Both the position numbers and the translations under genes were made by a program. A stretch of DNA of 64,000 nt from Meloidogyne chitwoodi. Taxonomy: Eukaryota; Nematoda; Chromadorea; Rhabditida; Meloidogynidae. Positions within the stretch are counted from its first letter, which is position 1. Each line of letters starts with the position of its first letter. This document shows positions 36,881 through 49,203 of this stretch, one piece after another. The notes under the pieces were generated by a model that was not told the origin of the DNA, did not search any database, and worked only from the letters and a program-made list of their open reading frames with translations. The stretch covers positions 1,488,001 through 1,552,000 of the forward strand of contig JACZZP010000017.1 in assembly GCA_015183035.1 (NCBI GenBank), written 5' to 3'.

Positions 36881-38141
36881 ATGACAGTTGAAACTGATCT
36901 GGTTAAGCGAATGGGCGAAGTTGATTTGGAAAAGCGAGTGGAGGAGGTTACGGAAAAAATTGAGAAAAAACTATCTACCGACTCTATGAATGTTGAAAGT
37001 TTGGACAAGCGTGTGCGTCATTTGCGTGGTCCAATTGTTCTTGGACGAGCTCAGCATGGAGTTGTTAAATGGTTTAGTGTCGCCAAAGGTTTGTTTCATT
37101 TTTGACTTTTTTATAAAATAGTTGGGTAAATTTGTTTTCATATAATTATTTACAATCCTTTAAGGGTATGGTTTTATTCGTGTTGATGGTTCGGAAAAGG
37201 ATTGTTTTGTGCATGCCTCAGCCATTCTGCGTACTGTTAACGTGCCTCTTGCTTTGATTGAGAATCAACAGGTTTATAAAATCATTGTTTTAAATTTCTT
37301 TATGAATGAGTGATGTTTGTCTTATTATAGGTGGAATTTGACATTATTGATGGGATGAAAGGTCCAGAAGCTGTCTGTGTATCTGGCCCTGGTGGAGTTC
37401 GTGTTGGCAAGACTATTGGTTATATGTATAAAGGTACTTTCTTCCATACATATCCGCGTTTCCGCCAACCACATCCGCGCTATCCCTCTGGTCAACGTCG
37501 GAGTGATGAAAACAATGGCGAGAATAAGCAGCAGAATAACGCTGTGGTGAAGATATCAGAGAAGAATGGTAATCGTCAAACAACTGCTGTTGACAACAAG
37601 GGAGGAAAGGCTGTTGCTAATTCGGAAAAGACTGAAGGAAAAGCGGTTAAATTTTAATTTAGAATTTTATTTAATCTCTTAAACTTAAATTGGAACATCT
37701 ACTATGGACTAAAGTTGTTAACAAAAAATGTTAGATTTTTAGTCGCAGTAGGAAGATATATTTATTAGTTAAGTATATTATTTGGACTTTTCTGTACATA
37801 ATAGAACCCTGGCGATTATTTCAGAATTTTTAGTTCCAAGTTTTGACCCATTAAAAATTTCTTAACTATTTCGAATATTTTCAAATTTTGGTTTCAGGGT
37901 TTTAATTCTGGGGTGCCTAATAGAAAGAAATTTGCAAATGATGTTCTTAATTTTTCAACTAAAATGATAATTATAAACTAAATTATAGCGTTCCAACAAG
38001 AAACGTTTCCACCATCGTCGTTACTATCGTCCACCAGTTGCGGATAAATCAAAGAGTGTCACTAGCAATAAGAATGGAGAGGTAGAGGAAGAGAAAGAAG
38101 GCGAGACAAAGAAAAAAGATGATGAAGATCATACCAAATGA
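36881..38141 (+). CDS. Y-box/cold-shock domain RNA-binding protein (CEY-like)
   Basis: ATG at 36881. An acidic/basic leader (MTVETDLVKRMGEVDLEKRV) precedes the cold-shock domain: GVVKWFSVAKGYGFIRVDGS, DCFVHASAI, VEFDIIDGMKGPEAVCVSGP. RNP1 (KGYGFIRV) and RNP2 (DCFVHASAI) are intact. Exons are 36881-37088, 37165-37272 and 37331 onward, all in phase. Exon 3 can read through to a TAA at 37655-37657 (ending GKAVKF). It can also splice at the GCG|GTTAAA donor after 37645 to a phase-matched exon 37989-38141 adding RSNKKRFHHRRYYRPPVADK and a Lys/Glu tail. Family role: binding and packaging mRNA, often maternal mRNA in the germ line. A TTTTTCAG acceptor at about 36843 may be a trans-splice site. Confidence 0.92.
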
Positions 38142-38494
38142 GAGTATTATTATATCAATGTTAAGACTGAAATTTGTTTAATTTATAAGAGAAATAAAAT
38201 GATCCCGTTGATTTAATTATAAATTATTAGAAATAAAAGGTCACAAACATTTGATTTTATAATATTTGGAAGGGATTGAGTTAACGTATTGGTTAAGTTT
38301 AATCTTGAAGATTTTCAGACGCGGAATTAATATTATGATCTAATTTGTTCTGTAGAGAGTGATTCTATTTACGAATGAAAGTGATATGATATTTCGTCAG
38401 GCAATTCTTGTGCTGATAAAAAGAAAAAAACAACAAAGGAATAAAATATTTGAAAATTGGACAAAAGTAAAAATATTTATAAATTCTATTACTA
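38142..38494. other. Intergenic
   Basis: 3' flank of the Y-box gene. No coding or repeat signal recognised before the duplicated block begins near 38495. Confidence 0.4.
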
Positions 38495-38894
38495 TATAAA
38501 AAATGTTTTTAAGCAATTATTTAATAATAATAATTAAATATACTAACAACATTAAAACAAATGGAAAATAAATTAATGATAAATATTTTTTGTTTGAAAA
38601 ATTTTTGTTCATTTTGATTCAAACATTTTGTTCTTTTTTAATCCCAAGGTATGCCATTTTTAAAAAATTTTTAATAAAAAGTTTTTTAATAAATTATATG
38701 ACTAAAAAAATATGTGTATTTAATTTCCATTTAACCTAATTATAAGATTTCAGGGCCTTCCACATTTTTTTAATTTAACGAAACTTAATCTAGTTATTTA
38801 AATAAACTATATTAATCTAATTTTCAATGAATAATCTTGTAATCGTCAAAAAACAATTTTAAAAATAAATTTATAAAATAACAAGATTTTTATA

Positions 38895-39992
38895 TTAAAT
38901 TAATCCCTCTTCATTTCGAATATATTCACCCAAATCAGATTGATGCAATACAACTAAAGCTGTAGGATCTGCTTTTTTACAAGACAATGTTCCTTTTGCT
39001 GCCACTCCAAAGCCTAATGGTAAATCTGACATATTGTAGATAACAACACCCTAAAAATATATAAAATGTTAATTATATAAATGAAGAGAACTTCATTAGA
39101 AGACATTTAAAGAAATTATCTTTTAAAAATTAAATAAATTAAATTTACATGTTTTTCTTCAATTCCTTCACTCATTCTACCAACACCAGATTTTACAATA
39201 TTATTTCCATACAAAAATTGTTGTTCAGCCTGTGGGGTAAATGTCCAGTTGGCTATCTACCTGTCCGTAAAGTGAATTTGCTCTTTTCTTTTCTTCTCTT
39301 GCATTTTTGGCGTTAGGAGAAGTGCACGCTTATTTTTCCTCTACACTGATGCCTTTTGGCACTTGTAAAAAAAGAAAATAATTAAAAATAATTAATAATA
39401 AGGTGAAAATATATTTATTTTAAAAGTAACTAAAGATTAATTCAAAGAACATAAATTTGGGACAACATTCTCAAATATATTTATAGAAGATAAGGTGGAT
39501 AACAACCTTTATGAGATTATGAAGAGATAAAAACCAGTAAAAGGACAAATATTTAGGTAATTCAGTTTCTGTAATCTAATCTGACGGAAAATTCTGAATT
39601 TTAATCACTTTATTATTAATTAATTTTAATTATTTTATCCCTTTCTTTCCAAGTGCCAAAATGAATATTATAGCGGAGAAGGAAAAATAAGAGTGCACTT
39701 CTCCTAACGCCAGAAATGCAAGAGAATGAAAGAAAAGAGCGAATTCTCTTTGCGGACAGGTAGATAGCCAACTGGACATTTACCGCCTGTGGTTTTAACC
39801 AAATTTTTGCTAAAGCATAAGGTGCCAAATAATCTAATGCAGTTATATGTAGAAAAAATGATCCTCCTTTTGTGAATTTACCCAAACAAGTTCCAAAAGA
39901 TCCCAGTTGTTTACGACTAATACAAGCTGCTTGACGCATTAATGTTTCACTAAATTTAAAAACTATTATTTTTATTTAAAAAATATTTTGCA
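38895..39992 (-). pseudogene. Truncated, MITE-broken second copy of NIP7
   Basis: This carries the exons for [38 protein letters not shown] and the C-terminal PUA part with TAA at 38897-38895. It lacks the first exon (MRPLTDEE...) because the satellite begins there, and its middle exon is split after KPQA by a 549-bp MITE. The remaining codons differ from the intact gene mainly at silent or intron positions, so the copy is young. It cannot make a full NIP7. Confidence 0.9.
39236..39784. mobile_element. MITE family A, copy inside the NIP7 pseudogene
   Basis: The 549-bp element has ends GGTAAATGTCCAGTTGGC and the reverse complement, and is flanked by GCCTGTGG at 39228-39235 and 39785-39792. 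The intact NIP7 gene at about 16490 has the uninterrupted site (CAGCCTGTGGTTTTAACC). That empty site confirms the element boundaries and an 8-bp target duplication. Confidence 0.95.
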
Positions 39993-42900
39993 TGGAGATG
40001 AAGTAAATTATGATTATTGAAAAATAGAAAATAGAAAAAAATAAATAATGTAAAAAAATGAAGAAAAAATGTGAAAAAATGAAGAATAAGAGAAAAATAT
40101 ATAAAAATAAGATGAGATTCGAATAATAGTATTATGGAGATGAAGTAAATTATGATTATTGAAAAATAGAAAATAGAATAAAATAAATAATGATAAAAAA
40201 ATGAAGAAAAAATGTGAAAAAATGAAGAATAAGAGAAAAATATATAAAAATAAGATGAGATTCGAATAATAGTATTATGGAGATGAAGTAAATTATGATT
40301 ATTGAAAAATATAAGTAGAAAATAGAATAAAATAAATAATGATAAAAAAAATGAAGAAAAAATGTGAAAAAATGAAGAATAAGAGAAAAATAAATAAAAA
40401 TAAGATGAGATTCGAATAATAGTATTATGGAGATGAAGTAAATTATGATTATTGAAAAATAGAAAATAGAATAAAATAAATAATGATAAAAAAAAATGAA
40501 GAAAAAATGTGAAAAAATGAAGAATAAGAGAAAAATATATAAAAATAAGATGAGATTCGAATAATAGTATTATGGAGATGAAGTAAATTATGATTATTGA
40601 AAAATATAAGTAGAAAATAGAATAAAATAAATAATGATAAAAAAATGAAGAAAAAATGTGAAAAAATGAAGAATAAGAGAAAAATATATAAAAATAAGAT
40701 GAGATTCGAATAATAGTATTATGGAGATGAAGTAAATTATGATTATTGAAAAATATAAGTAGAAAATAGAATAAAATAAATAATGATAAAAAAAATGAAG
40801 AAAAAATGTGAAAAAATGAAGAATAAGAGAAAAATAAATAAAAATAAGATGAGATTCGAATAATAGTATTATGGAGATGAAGTAAATTATGATTATTGAA
40901 AAATAGAAAATAGAATAAAATAAATAATGATAAAAAAATGAAGAAAAAATGTGAAAAAATGAAGAATAAGAGAAAAATATATAAAAATAAGATGAGATTC
41001 GAATAATAGTATTATGGAGATGAAGTAAATTATGATTATTGAAAAATATAAGTAGAAAATAGAATAAAATAAATAATGATAAAAAAAAATGAAGAAAAAA
41101 TGTGAAAAAATGAAGAATAAGAGAAAAATATATAAAAATAAGATGAGATTCGAATAATAGTATTATGGAGATGAAGTAAATTATGATTATTGAAAAATAG
41201 AAAATAGAATAAAATAAATAATGATAAAAAAATGAAGAAAAAATGTGAAAAAATGAAGAATAAGAGAAAAATATATAAAAATAAGATGAGATTCGAATAA
41301 TAGTATTATGGAGATGAAGTAAATTATGATTATTGAAAAATATAAGTAGAAAATAGAATAAAATAAATAATGATAAAAAAAATGAAGAAAAAATGTGAAA
41401 AAATGAAGAATAAGAGAAAAATATATAAAAATAAGATGAGATTCGAATAATAGTATTATGGAGATGAAGTAAATTATGATTATTGAAAAATAGAAAATAG
41501 AATAAAATAAATAATGATAAAAAAATGAAGAAAAAATGTGAAAAAATGAAGAATAAGAGAAAAATATATAAAAATAAGATGAGATTCGAATAATAGTATT
41601 ATGGAGATGAAGTAAATTATGATTATTGAAAAATATAAGTAGAAAATAGAATAAAATAAATAATGATAAAAAAAATGAAGAAAAAATGTGAAAAAATGAA
41701 GAATAAGAGAAAAATAAATAAAAATAACATGAGATTCGAATAATAGTATTATGGAGATGAAGTAAATTATGATTATTGAAAAATAGAAAATAGAATAAAA
41801 TAAATAATGATAAAAAAAATGAAGAAAAAATGTGAAAAAATGAAGAATAAGAGAAAAATAAATAAAAATAAGATGAGATTCGAATAATAGTATTATGGAG
41901 ATGAAGTAAATTATGATTATTGAAAAATAGAAAATAGAATAAAATAAATAATGATAAAAAAAATGAAGAAAAAATGTGAAAAAATGAAGAATAAGAGAAA
42001 AATATATAAAAATAAGATGAGATTCGAATAATAGTATTATGGAGATGAAGTAAATTATGATTATTGAAAAATATAAGTAGAAAATAGAATAAAATAAATA
42101 ATGATAAAAAAATGAAGAAAAAATGTGAAAAAATGAAGAATAAGAGAAAAATATATAAAAATAAGATGAGATTCGAATAATAGTATTATGGAGATGAAGT
42201 AAATTATGATTATTGAAAAATAGAAAATAGAATAAAATAAATAATGATAAAAAAAATGAAGAAAAAATGTGAAAAAATGAAGAATAAGAGAAAAATATAT
42301 AAAAATAAGATGAGATTCGAATAATAGTATTATGGAGATGAAGTAAATTATGATTATTGAAAAATATAAGTAGAAAATAGAATAAAATAAATAATGATAA
42401 AAAAATGAAGAAAAAATGTGAAAAAATGAAGAATAAGAGAAAAATATATAAAAATAAGATGAGATTCGAATAATAGTATTATGGAGATGAAGTAAATTAT
42501 GATTATTGAAAAATAGAAAATAGAATAAAATAAATAATGATAAAAAAAATGAAGAAAAAATGTGAAAAAATGAAGAATAAGAGAAAAATAAATAAAAATA
42601 AGATGAGATTCGAATAATAGTATTATGGAGATGAAGTAAATTATGATTATTGAAAAATAGAAAATAGAATAAAATAAATAATGATAAAAAAAATGAAGAA
42701 AAAATGTGAAAAAATGAAGAATAAGAGAAAAATATATAAAAATAAGATGAGATTCGAATAATAGTATTATGGAGATGAAGTAAATTATGATTATTGAAAA
42801 ATATAAGTAGAAAATAGAATAAAATAAATAATGATAAAAAAATGAAGAAAAAATGTGAAAAAATGAAGAATAAGAGAAAAATATATAAAAATAAGATGAG

Positions 42901-45900
42901 ATTCGAATAATAGTATTATGGAGATGAAGTAAATTATGATTATTGAAAAATAGAAAATAGAATAAAATAAATAATGATAAAAAAAATGAAGAAAAAATGT
43001 GAAAAAATGAAGAATAAGAGAAAAATATATAAAAATAAGATGAGATTCGAATAATAGTATTATGGAGATGAAGTAAATTATGATTATTGAAAAATATAAG
43101 TAGAAAATAGAATAAAATAAATAATGATAAAAAAAATGAAGAAAAAATGTGAAAAAATGAAGAATAAGAGAAAAATATATAAAAATAAGATGAGATTCGA
43201 ATAATAGTATTATGGAGATGAAGTAAATTATGATTATTGAAAAATAGAAAATAGAATAAAATAAATAATGATAAAAAAAATGAAGAAAAAATGTGAAAAA
43301 ATGAAGAATAAGAGAAAAATAATAAAAATAAGATGAGATTCGAATAATAGTATTATGGAGATGAAGTAAATTATGATTATTGAAAAATAGAAAATAGAAT
43401 AAAATAAATAATGATAAAAAAAATGAAGAAAAAATGTGAAAAAATGAAGAATAAGAGAAAAATATATAAAAATAAGATGAGATTCGAATAATAGTATTAT
43501 GGAGATGAAGTAAATTATGATTATTGAAAAATATAAGTAGAAAATAGAATAAAATAAATAATGATAAAAAAATGAAGAAAAAATGTGAAAAAATGAAGAA
43601 TAAGAGAAAAATATATAAAAATAAGATGAGATTCGAATAATAGTATTATGGAGATGAAGTAAATTATGATTATTGAAAAATAGAAAATAGAATAAAATAA
43701 ATAATGATAAAAAAAATGAAGAAAAAATGTGAAAAAATGAAGAATAAGAGAAAAATATATAAAAATAAGATGAGATTCGAATAATAGTATTATGGAGATG
43801 AAGTAAATTATGATTATTGAAAAATATAAGTAGAAAATAGAATAAAATAAATAATGATAAAAAAAATGAAGAAAAAATGTGAAAAAATGAAGAATAAGAG
43901 AAAAATATATAAAAATAAGATGAGATTCGAATAATAGTATTATGGAGATGAAGTAAATTATGATTATTGAAAAATAGAAAATAGAATAAAATAAATAATG
44001 ATAAAAAAAATGAAGAAAAAATGTGAAAAAATGAAGAATAAGAGAAAAATAAATAAAAATAAGATGAGATTCGAATAATAGTATTATGGAGATGAAGTAA
44101 ATTATGATTATTGAAAAATAGAAAATAGAATAAAATAAATAATGATAAAAAAAATGAAGAAAAAATGTGAAAAAATGAAGAATAAGAGAAAAATATATAA
44201 AAATAAGATGAGATTCGAATAATAGTATTATGGAGATGAAGTAAATTATGATTATTGAAAAATATAAGTAGAAAATAGAATAAAATAAATAATGATAAAA
44301 AAAATGAAGAAAAAATGTGAAAAAATGAAGAATAAGAGAAAAATATATAAAAATAAGATGAGATTCGAATAATAGTATTATGGAGATGAAGTAAATTATG
44401 ATTATTGAAAAATAGAAAATAGAATAAAATAAATAATGATAAAAAAAATGAAGAAAAAATGTGAAAAAATGAAGAATAAGAGAAAAATATATAAAAATAA
44501 GATGAGATTCGAATAATAGTATTATGGAGATGAAGTAAATTATGATTATTGAAAAATATAAGTAGAAAATAGAATAAAATAAATAATGATAAAAAAAATG
44601 AAGAAAAAATGTGAAAAAATGAAGAATAAGAGAAAAATATATAAAAATAAGATGAGATTCGAATAATAGTATTATGGAGATGAAGTAAATTATGATTATT
44701 GAAAAATAGAAAATAGAATAAAATAAATAATGATAAAAAAAATGAAGAAAAAATGTGAAAAAATGAAGAATAAGAGAAAAATAATAAAAATAAGATGAGA
44801 TTCGAATAATAGTATTATGGAGATGAAGTAAATTATGATTATTGAAAAATAGAAAATAGAATAAAATAAATAATGATAAAAAAAATGAAGAAAAAATGTG
44901 AAAAAATGAAGAATAAGAGAAAAATATATAAAAATAAGATGAGATTCGAATAATAGTATTATGGAGATGAAGTAAATTATGATTATTGAAAAATAAGTAG
45001 AAAATAGAATAAAATAAATAATGATAAAAAAAATGAAGAAAAAATGTGAAAAAATGAAGAATAAGAGAAAAATATATAAAAATAAGATGAGATTCGAATA
45101 ATAGTATTATGGAGATGAAGTAAATTATGATTATTGAAAAATATAGAAAATAGAATAAAATAAATAATGATAAAAAAAATGAAGAAAAAATGTGAAAAAA
45201 TGAAGAATAAGAGAAAAATATATAAAAATAAGATGAGATTCGAATAATAGTATTATGGAGATGAAGTAAATTATGATTATTGAAAAATATAAGTAGAAAA
45301 TAGAATAAAATAAATAATGATAAAAAAAATGAAGAAAAAATGTGAAAAAATGAAGAATAAGAGAAAAATATATAAAAATAAGATGAGATTCGAATAATAG
45401 TATTATGGAGATGAAGTAAATTATGATTATTGAAAAATAGAAAATAGAATAAAATAAATAATGATAAAAAAAATGAAGAAAAAATGTGAAAAAATGAAGA
45501 ATAAGAGAAAAATAATATAAAAATAAGATGAGATTCGAATAATAGTATTATGGAGATGAAGTAAATTATGATTATTGAAAAATAGAAAATAGAATAAAAT
45601 AAATAATGATAAAAAAAATGAAGAAAAAATGTGAAAAAATGAAGAATAAGAGAAAAATATATAAAAATAAGATGAGATTCGAATAATAGTATTATGGAGA
45701 TGAAGTAAATTATGATTATTGAAAAATAGAAAATAGAATAAAATAAATAATGATAAAAAAAATGAAGAAAAAATGTGAAAAAATGAAGAATAAGAGAAAA
45801 ATATATAAAAATAAGATGAGATTCGAATAATAGTATTATGGAGATGAAGTAAATTATGATTATTGAAAAATATAAGTAGAAAATAGAATAAAATAAATAA

Positions 45901-48900
45901 TGATAAAAAAAATGAAGAAAAAATGTGAAAAAATGAAGAATAAGAGAAAAATATATAAAAATAAGATGAGATTCGAATAATAGTATTATGGAGATGAAGT
46001 AAATTATGATTATTGAAAAATAGAAAATAGAATAAAATAAATAATGATAAAAAAAATGAAGAAAAAATGTGAAAAAATGAAGAATAAGAGAAAAATATAT
46101 AAAAATAAGATGAGATTCGAATAATAGTATTATGGAGATGAAGTAAATTATGATTATTGAAAAATATAAGTAGAAAATAGAATAAAATAAATAATGATAA
46201 AAAAAATGAAGAAAAAATGTGAAAAAATGAAGAATAAGAGAAAAATATATAAAAATAAGATGAGATTCGAATAATAGTATTATGGAGATGAAGTAAATTA
46301 TGATTATTGAAAAATAGAAAATAGAATAAAATAAATAATGATAAAAAAAATGAAGAAAAAATGTGAAAAAATGAAGAATAAGAGAAAAATAAATAAAAAT
46401 AAGATGAGATTCGAATAATAGTATTATGGAGATGAAGTAAATTATGATTATTGAAAAATAGAAAATAGAATAAAATAAATAATGATAAAAAAAATGAAGA
46501 AAAAATGTGAAAAAATGAAGAATAAGAGAAAAATATATAAAAATAAGATGAGATTCGAATAATAGTATTATGGAGATGAAGTAAATTATGATTATTGAAA
46601 AATAGAAAATAGAATAAAATAAATAATGATAAAAAAAAATGAAGAAAAAATGTGAAAAAATGAAGAATAAGAGAAAAATATATAAAAATAAGATGAGATT
46701 CGAATAATAGTATTATGGAGATGAAGTAAATTATGATTATTGAAAAATATAAGTAGAAAATAGAATAAAATAAATAATGATAAAAAAATGAAGAAAAAAT
46801 GTGAAAAAATGAAGAATAAGAGAAAAATATATAAAAATAAGATGAGATTCGAATAATAGTATTATGGAGATGAAGTAAATTATGATTATTGAAAAATATA
46901 AGTAGAAAATAGAATAAAATAAATAATGATAAAAAAAATGAAGAAAAAATGTGAAAAAATGAAGAATAAGAGAAAAATAAATAAAAATAAGATGAGATTC
47001 GAATAATAGTATTATGGAGATGAAGTAAATTATGATTATTGAAAAATAGAAAATAGAATAAAATAAATAATGATAAAAAAAATGAAGAAAAAATGTGAAA
47101 AAATGAAGAATAAGAGAAAAATATATAAAAATAAGATGAGATTCGAATAATAGTATTATGGAGATGAAGTAAATTATGATTATTGAAAAATAGAAAATAG
47201 AATAAAATAAATAATGATAAAAAAAATGAAGAAAAAATGTGAAAAAATGAAGAATAAGAGAAAAATAAATAAAAATAAGATGAGATTCGAATAATAGTAT
47301 TATGGAGATGAAGTAAATTATGATTATTGAAAAATAGAAAATAGAATAAAATAAATAATGATAAAAAAAATGAAGAAAAAATGTGAAAAAATGAAGAATA
47401 AGAGAAAAATATATAAAAATAAGATGAGATTCGAATAATAGTATTATGGAGATGAAGTAAATTATGATTATTGAAAAATATAAGTAGAAAATAGAATAAA
47501 ATAAATAATGATAAAAAAAATGAAGAAAAAATGTGAAAAAATGAAGAATAAGAGAAAAATATATAAAAATAAGATGAGATTCGAATAATAGTATTATGGA
47601 GATGAAGTAAATTATGATTATTGAAAAATAGAAAAATAGAATAAAATAAATAATGATAAAAAAAATGAAGAAAAAATGTGAAAAAATGAAGAATAAGAGA
47701 AAAATAAATAAAAATAAGATGAGATTCGAATAATAGTATTATGGAGATGAAGTAAATTATGATTATTGAAAAATAGAAAATAGAATAAAATAAATAATGA
47801 TAAAAAAAATGAAGAAAAAATGTGAAAAAATGAAGAATAAGAGAAAAATAAATAAAAATAAGATGAGATTCGAATAATAGTATTATGGAGATGAAGTAAA
47901 TTATGATTATTGAAAAAATAGAAAATAGAATAAAATAAATAATGATAAAAAAAATGAAGAAAAAATGTGAAAAAATGAAGAATAAGAGAAAAATAAATAA
48001 AAAATAAGATGAGATTCGAATAATAGTATTATGGAGATGAAGTAAATTATGATTATTGAAAAATAGAAAATAGAATAAAATAAATAATGATAAAAAAAAT
48101 GAAGAAAAAATGTGAAAAAATGAAGAATAAGAGAAAAATATATAAAAATAAGATGAGATTCGAATAATAGTATTATGGAGATGAAGTAAATTATGATTAT
48201 TGAAAAATAGAAAATAGAATAAAATAAATAATGATAAAAAAAATGAAGAAAAAAATGTGAAAAAAATGAAGAATAAGAGAAAAATAAATAAAAATAAGAT
48301 GAGATTCGAATAATAGTATTATGGAGATGAAGTAAATTATGATTATTGAAAAATAGAAAATAGAATAAAATAAATAATGATAAAAAAAATGAAGAAAAAA
48401 ATGTGAAAAAAATGAAGAATAAGAGAAAAATAATATAAAAATAAGATGAGATTCGAATAATAGTATTATGGAGATGAAGTAAATTATGATTATTGAAAAA
48501 TAGAAAATAGAATAAAATAAATAATGATAAAAAAAATGAAGAAAAAATGTGAAAAAATGAAGAATAAGAGAAAAATATATAAAAATAAGATGAGATTCGA
48601 ATAATAGTATTATGGAGATGAAGTAAATTATGATTATTGAAAATATAAGTAGAAAATAGAATAAAATAAATAATGATAAAAAAATGAAGAAAAAATGTGA
48701 AAAAATGAAGAATAAGAGAAAAATATATAAAAATAAGATGAGATTCGAATAATAGTATTATGGAGATGAAGTAAATTATGATTATTGAAAAATATAAGTA
48801 GAAAATAGAATAAAATAAATAATGATAAAAAAATGAAGAAAAAATGTGAAAAAATGAAGAATAAGAGAAAAATATATAAAAATAAGATGAGATTCGAATA

Positions 48901-49203
48901 ATAGTATTATGGAGATGAAGTAAATTATGATTATTGAAAAATATAAGTAGAAAATAGAATAAAATAAATATTGATAAAAAAATGAAGAAAAAATGTGAAA
49001 AAATGAAGAATAAGAGAAAAATAAATAAAAATAAGATGAGATTCGAATAATAGTATTATGGAGATGAAGTAAATTATGATTATTGAAAAATATAAGTAGA
49101 AAATAGAATAAAATAAATAATGATTAAAAAAATGAAGAAAAAATGTGAAAAAATGAAGAATAAGAGAAAAATAAATAAAAATAAGATGAGATTCGAATAA
49201 TAG
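39993..49203. repeat. AT-rich tandem satellite, 143-150 bp monomer, left block (~63 copies)
   Basis: Head-to-tail monomers, each containing ATTATGGAGATGAAGTAAAT, GAAGAATAAGAGAAAAAT and GATGAGATTCGAATAATAG. The plus strand is strongly purine-rich. Two monomer types occur: short (GAAAAATAGAAAATAG) and long with a 6-base insert (GAAAAATATAAGTAGAAAAT). A second variable site reads ATATATAAAA or AAATAAATAAAA. Between about 42.0 and 45.0 kb the types recur in the order long-short-long-short-short with a period near 730 bp. Frames read through it (for example 48931-49215 minus) are meaningless low complexity. Confidence 0.97.

Larger units (their letters stand above)
38495..39992. repeat. Partial segmental duplication of the NIP7 locus
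   Basis: The block about 38495-38600 matches 14945-15065, and 38870-39992 matches 16130-16700, including introns, with only scattered differences. The palindrome present in the source (15095-16119) has no counterpart here. Similarity ends at the word ATATTTTGCA (39983-39992), exactly where the satellite begins. Confidence 0.88.
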
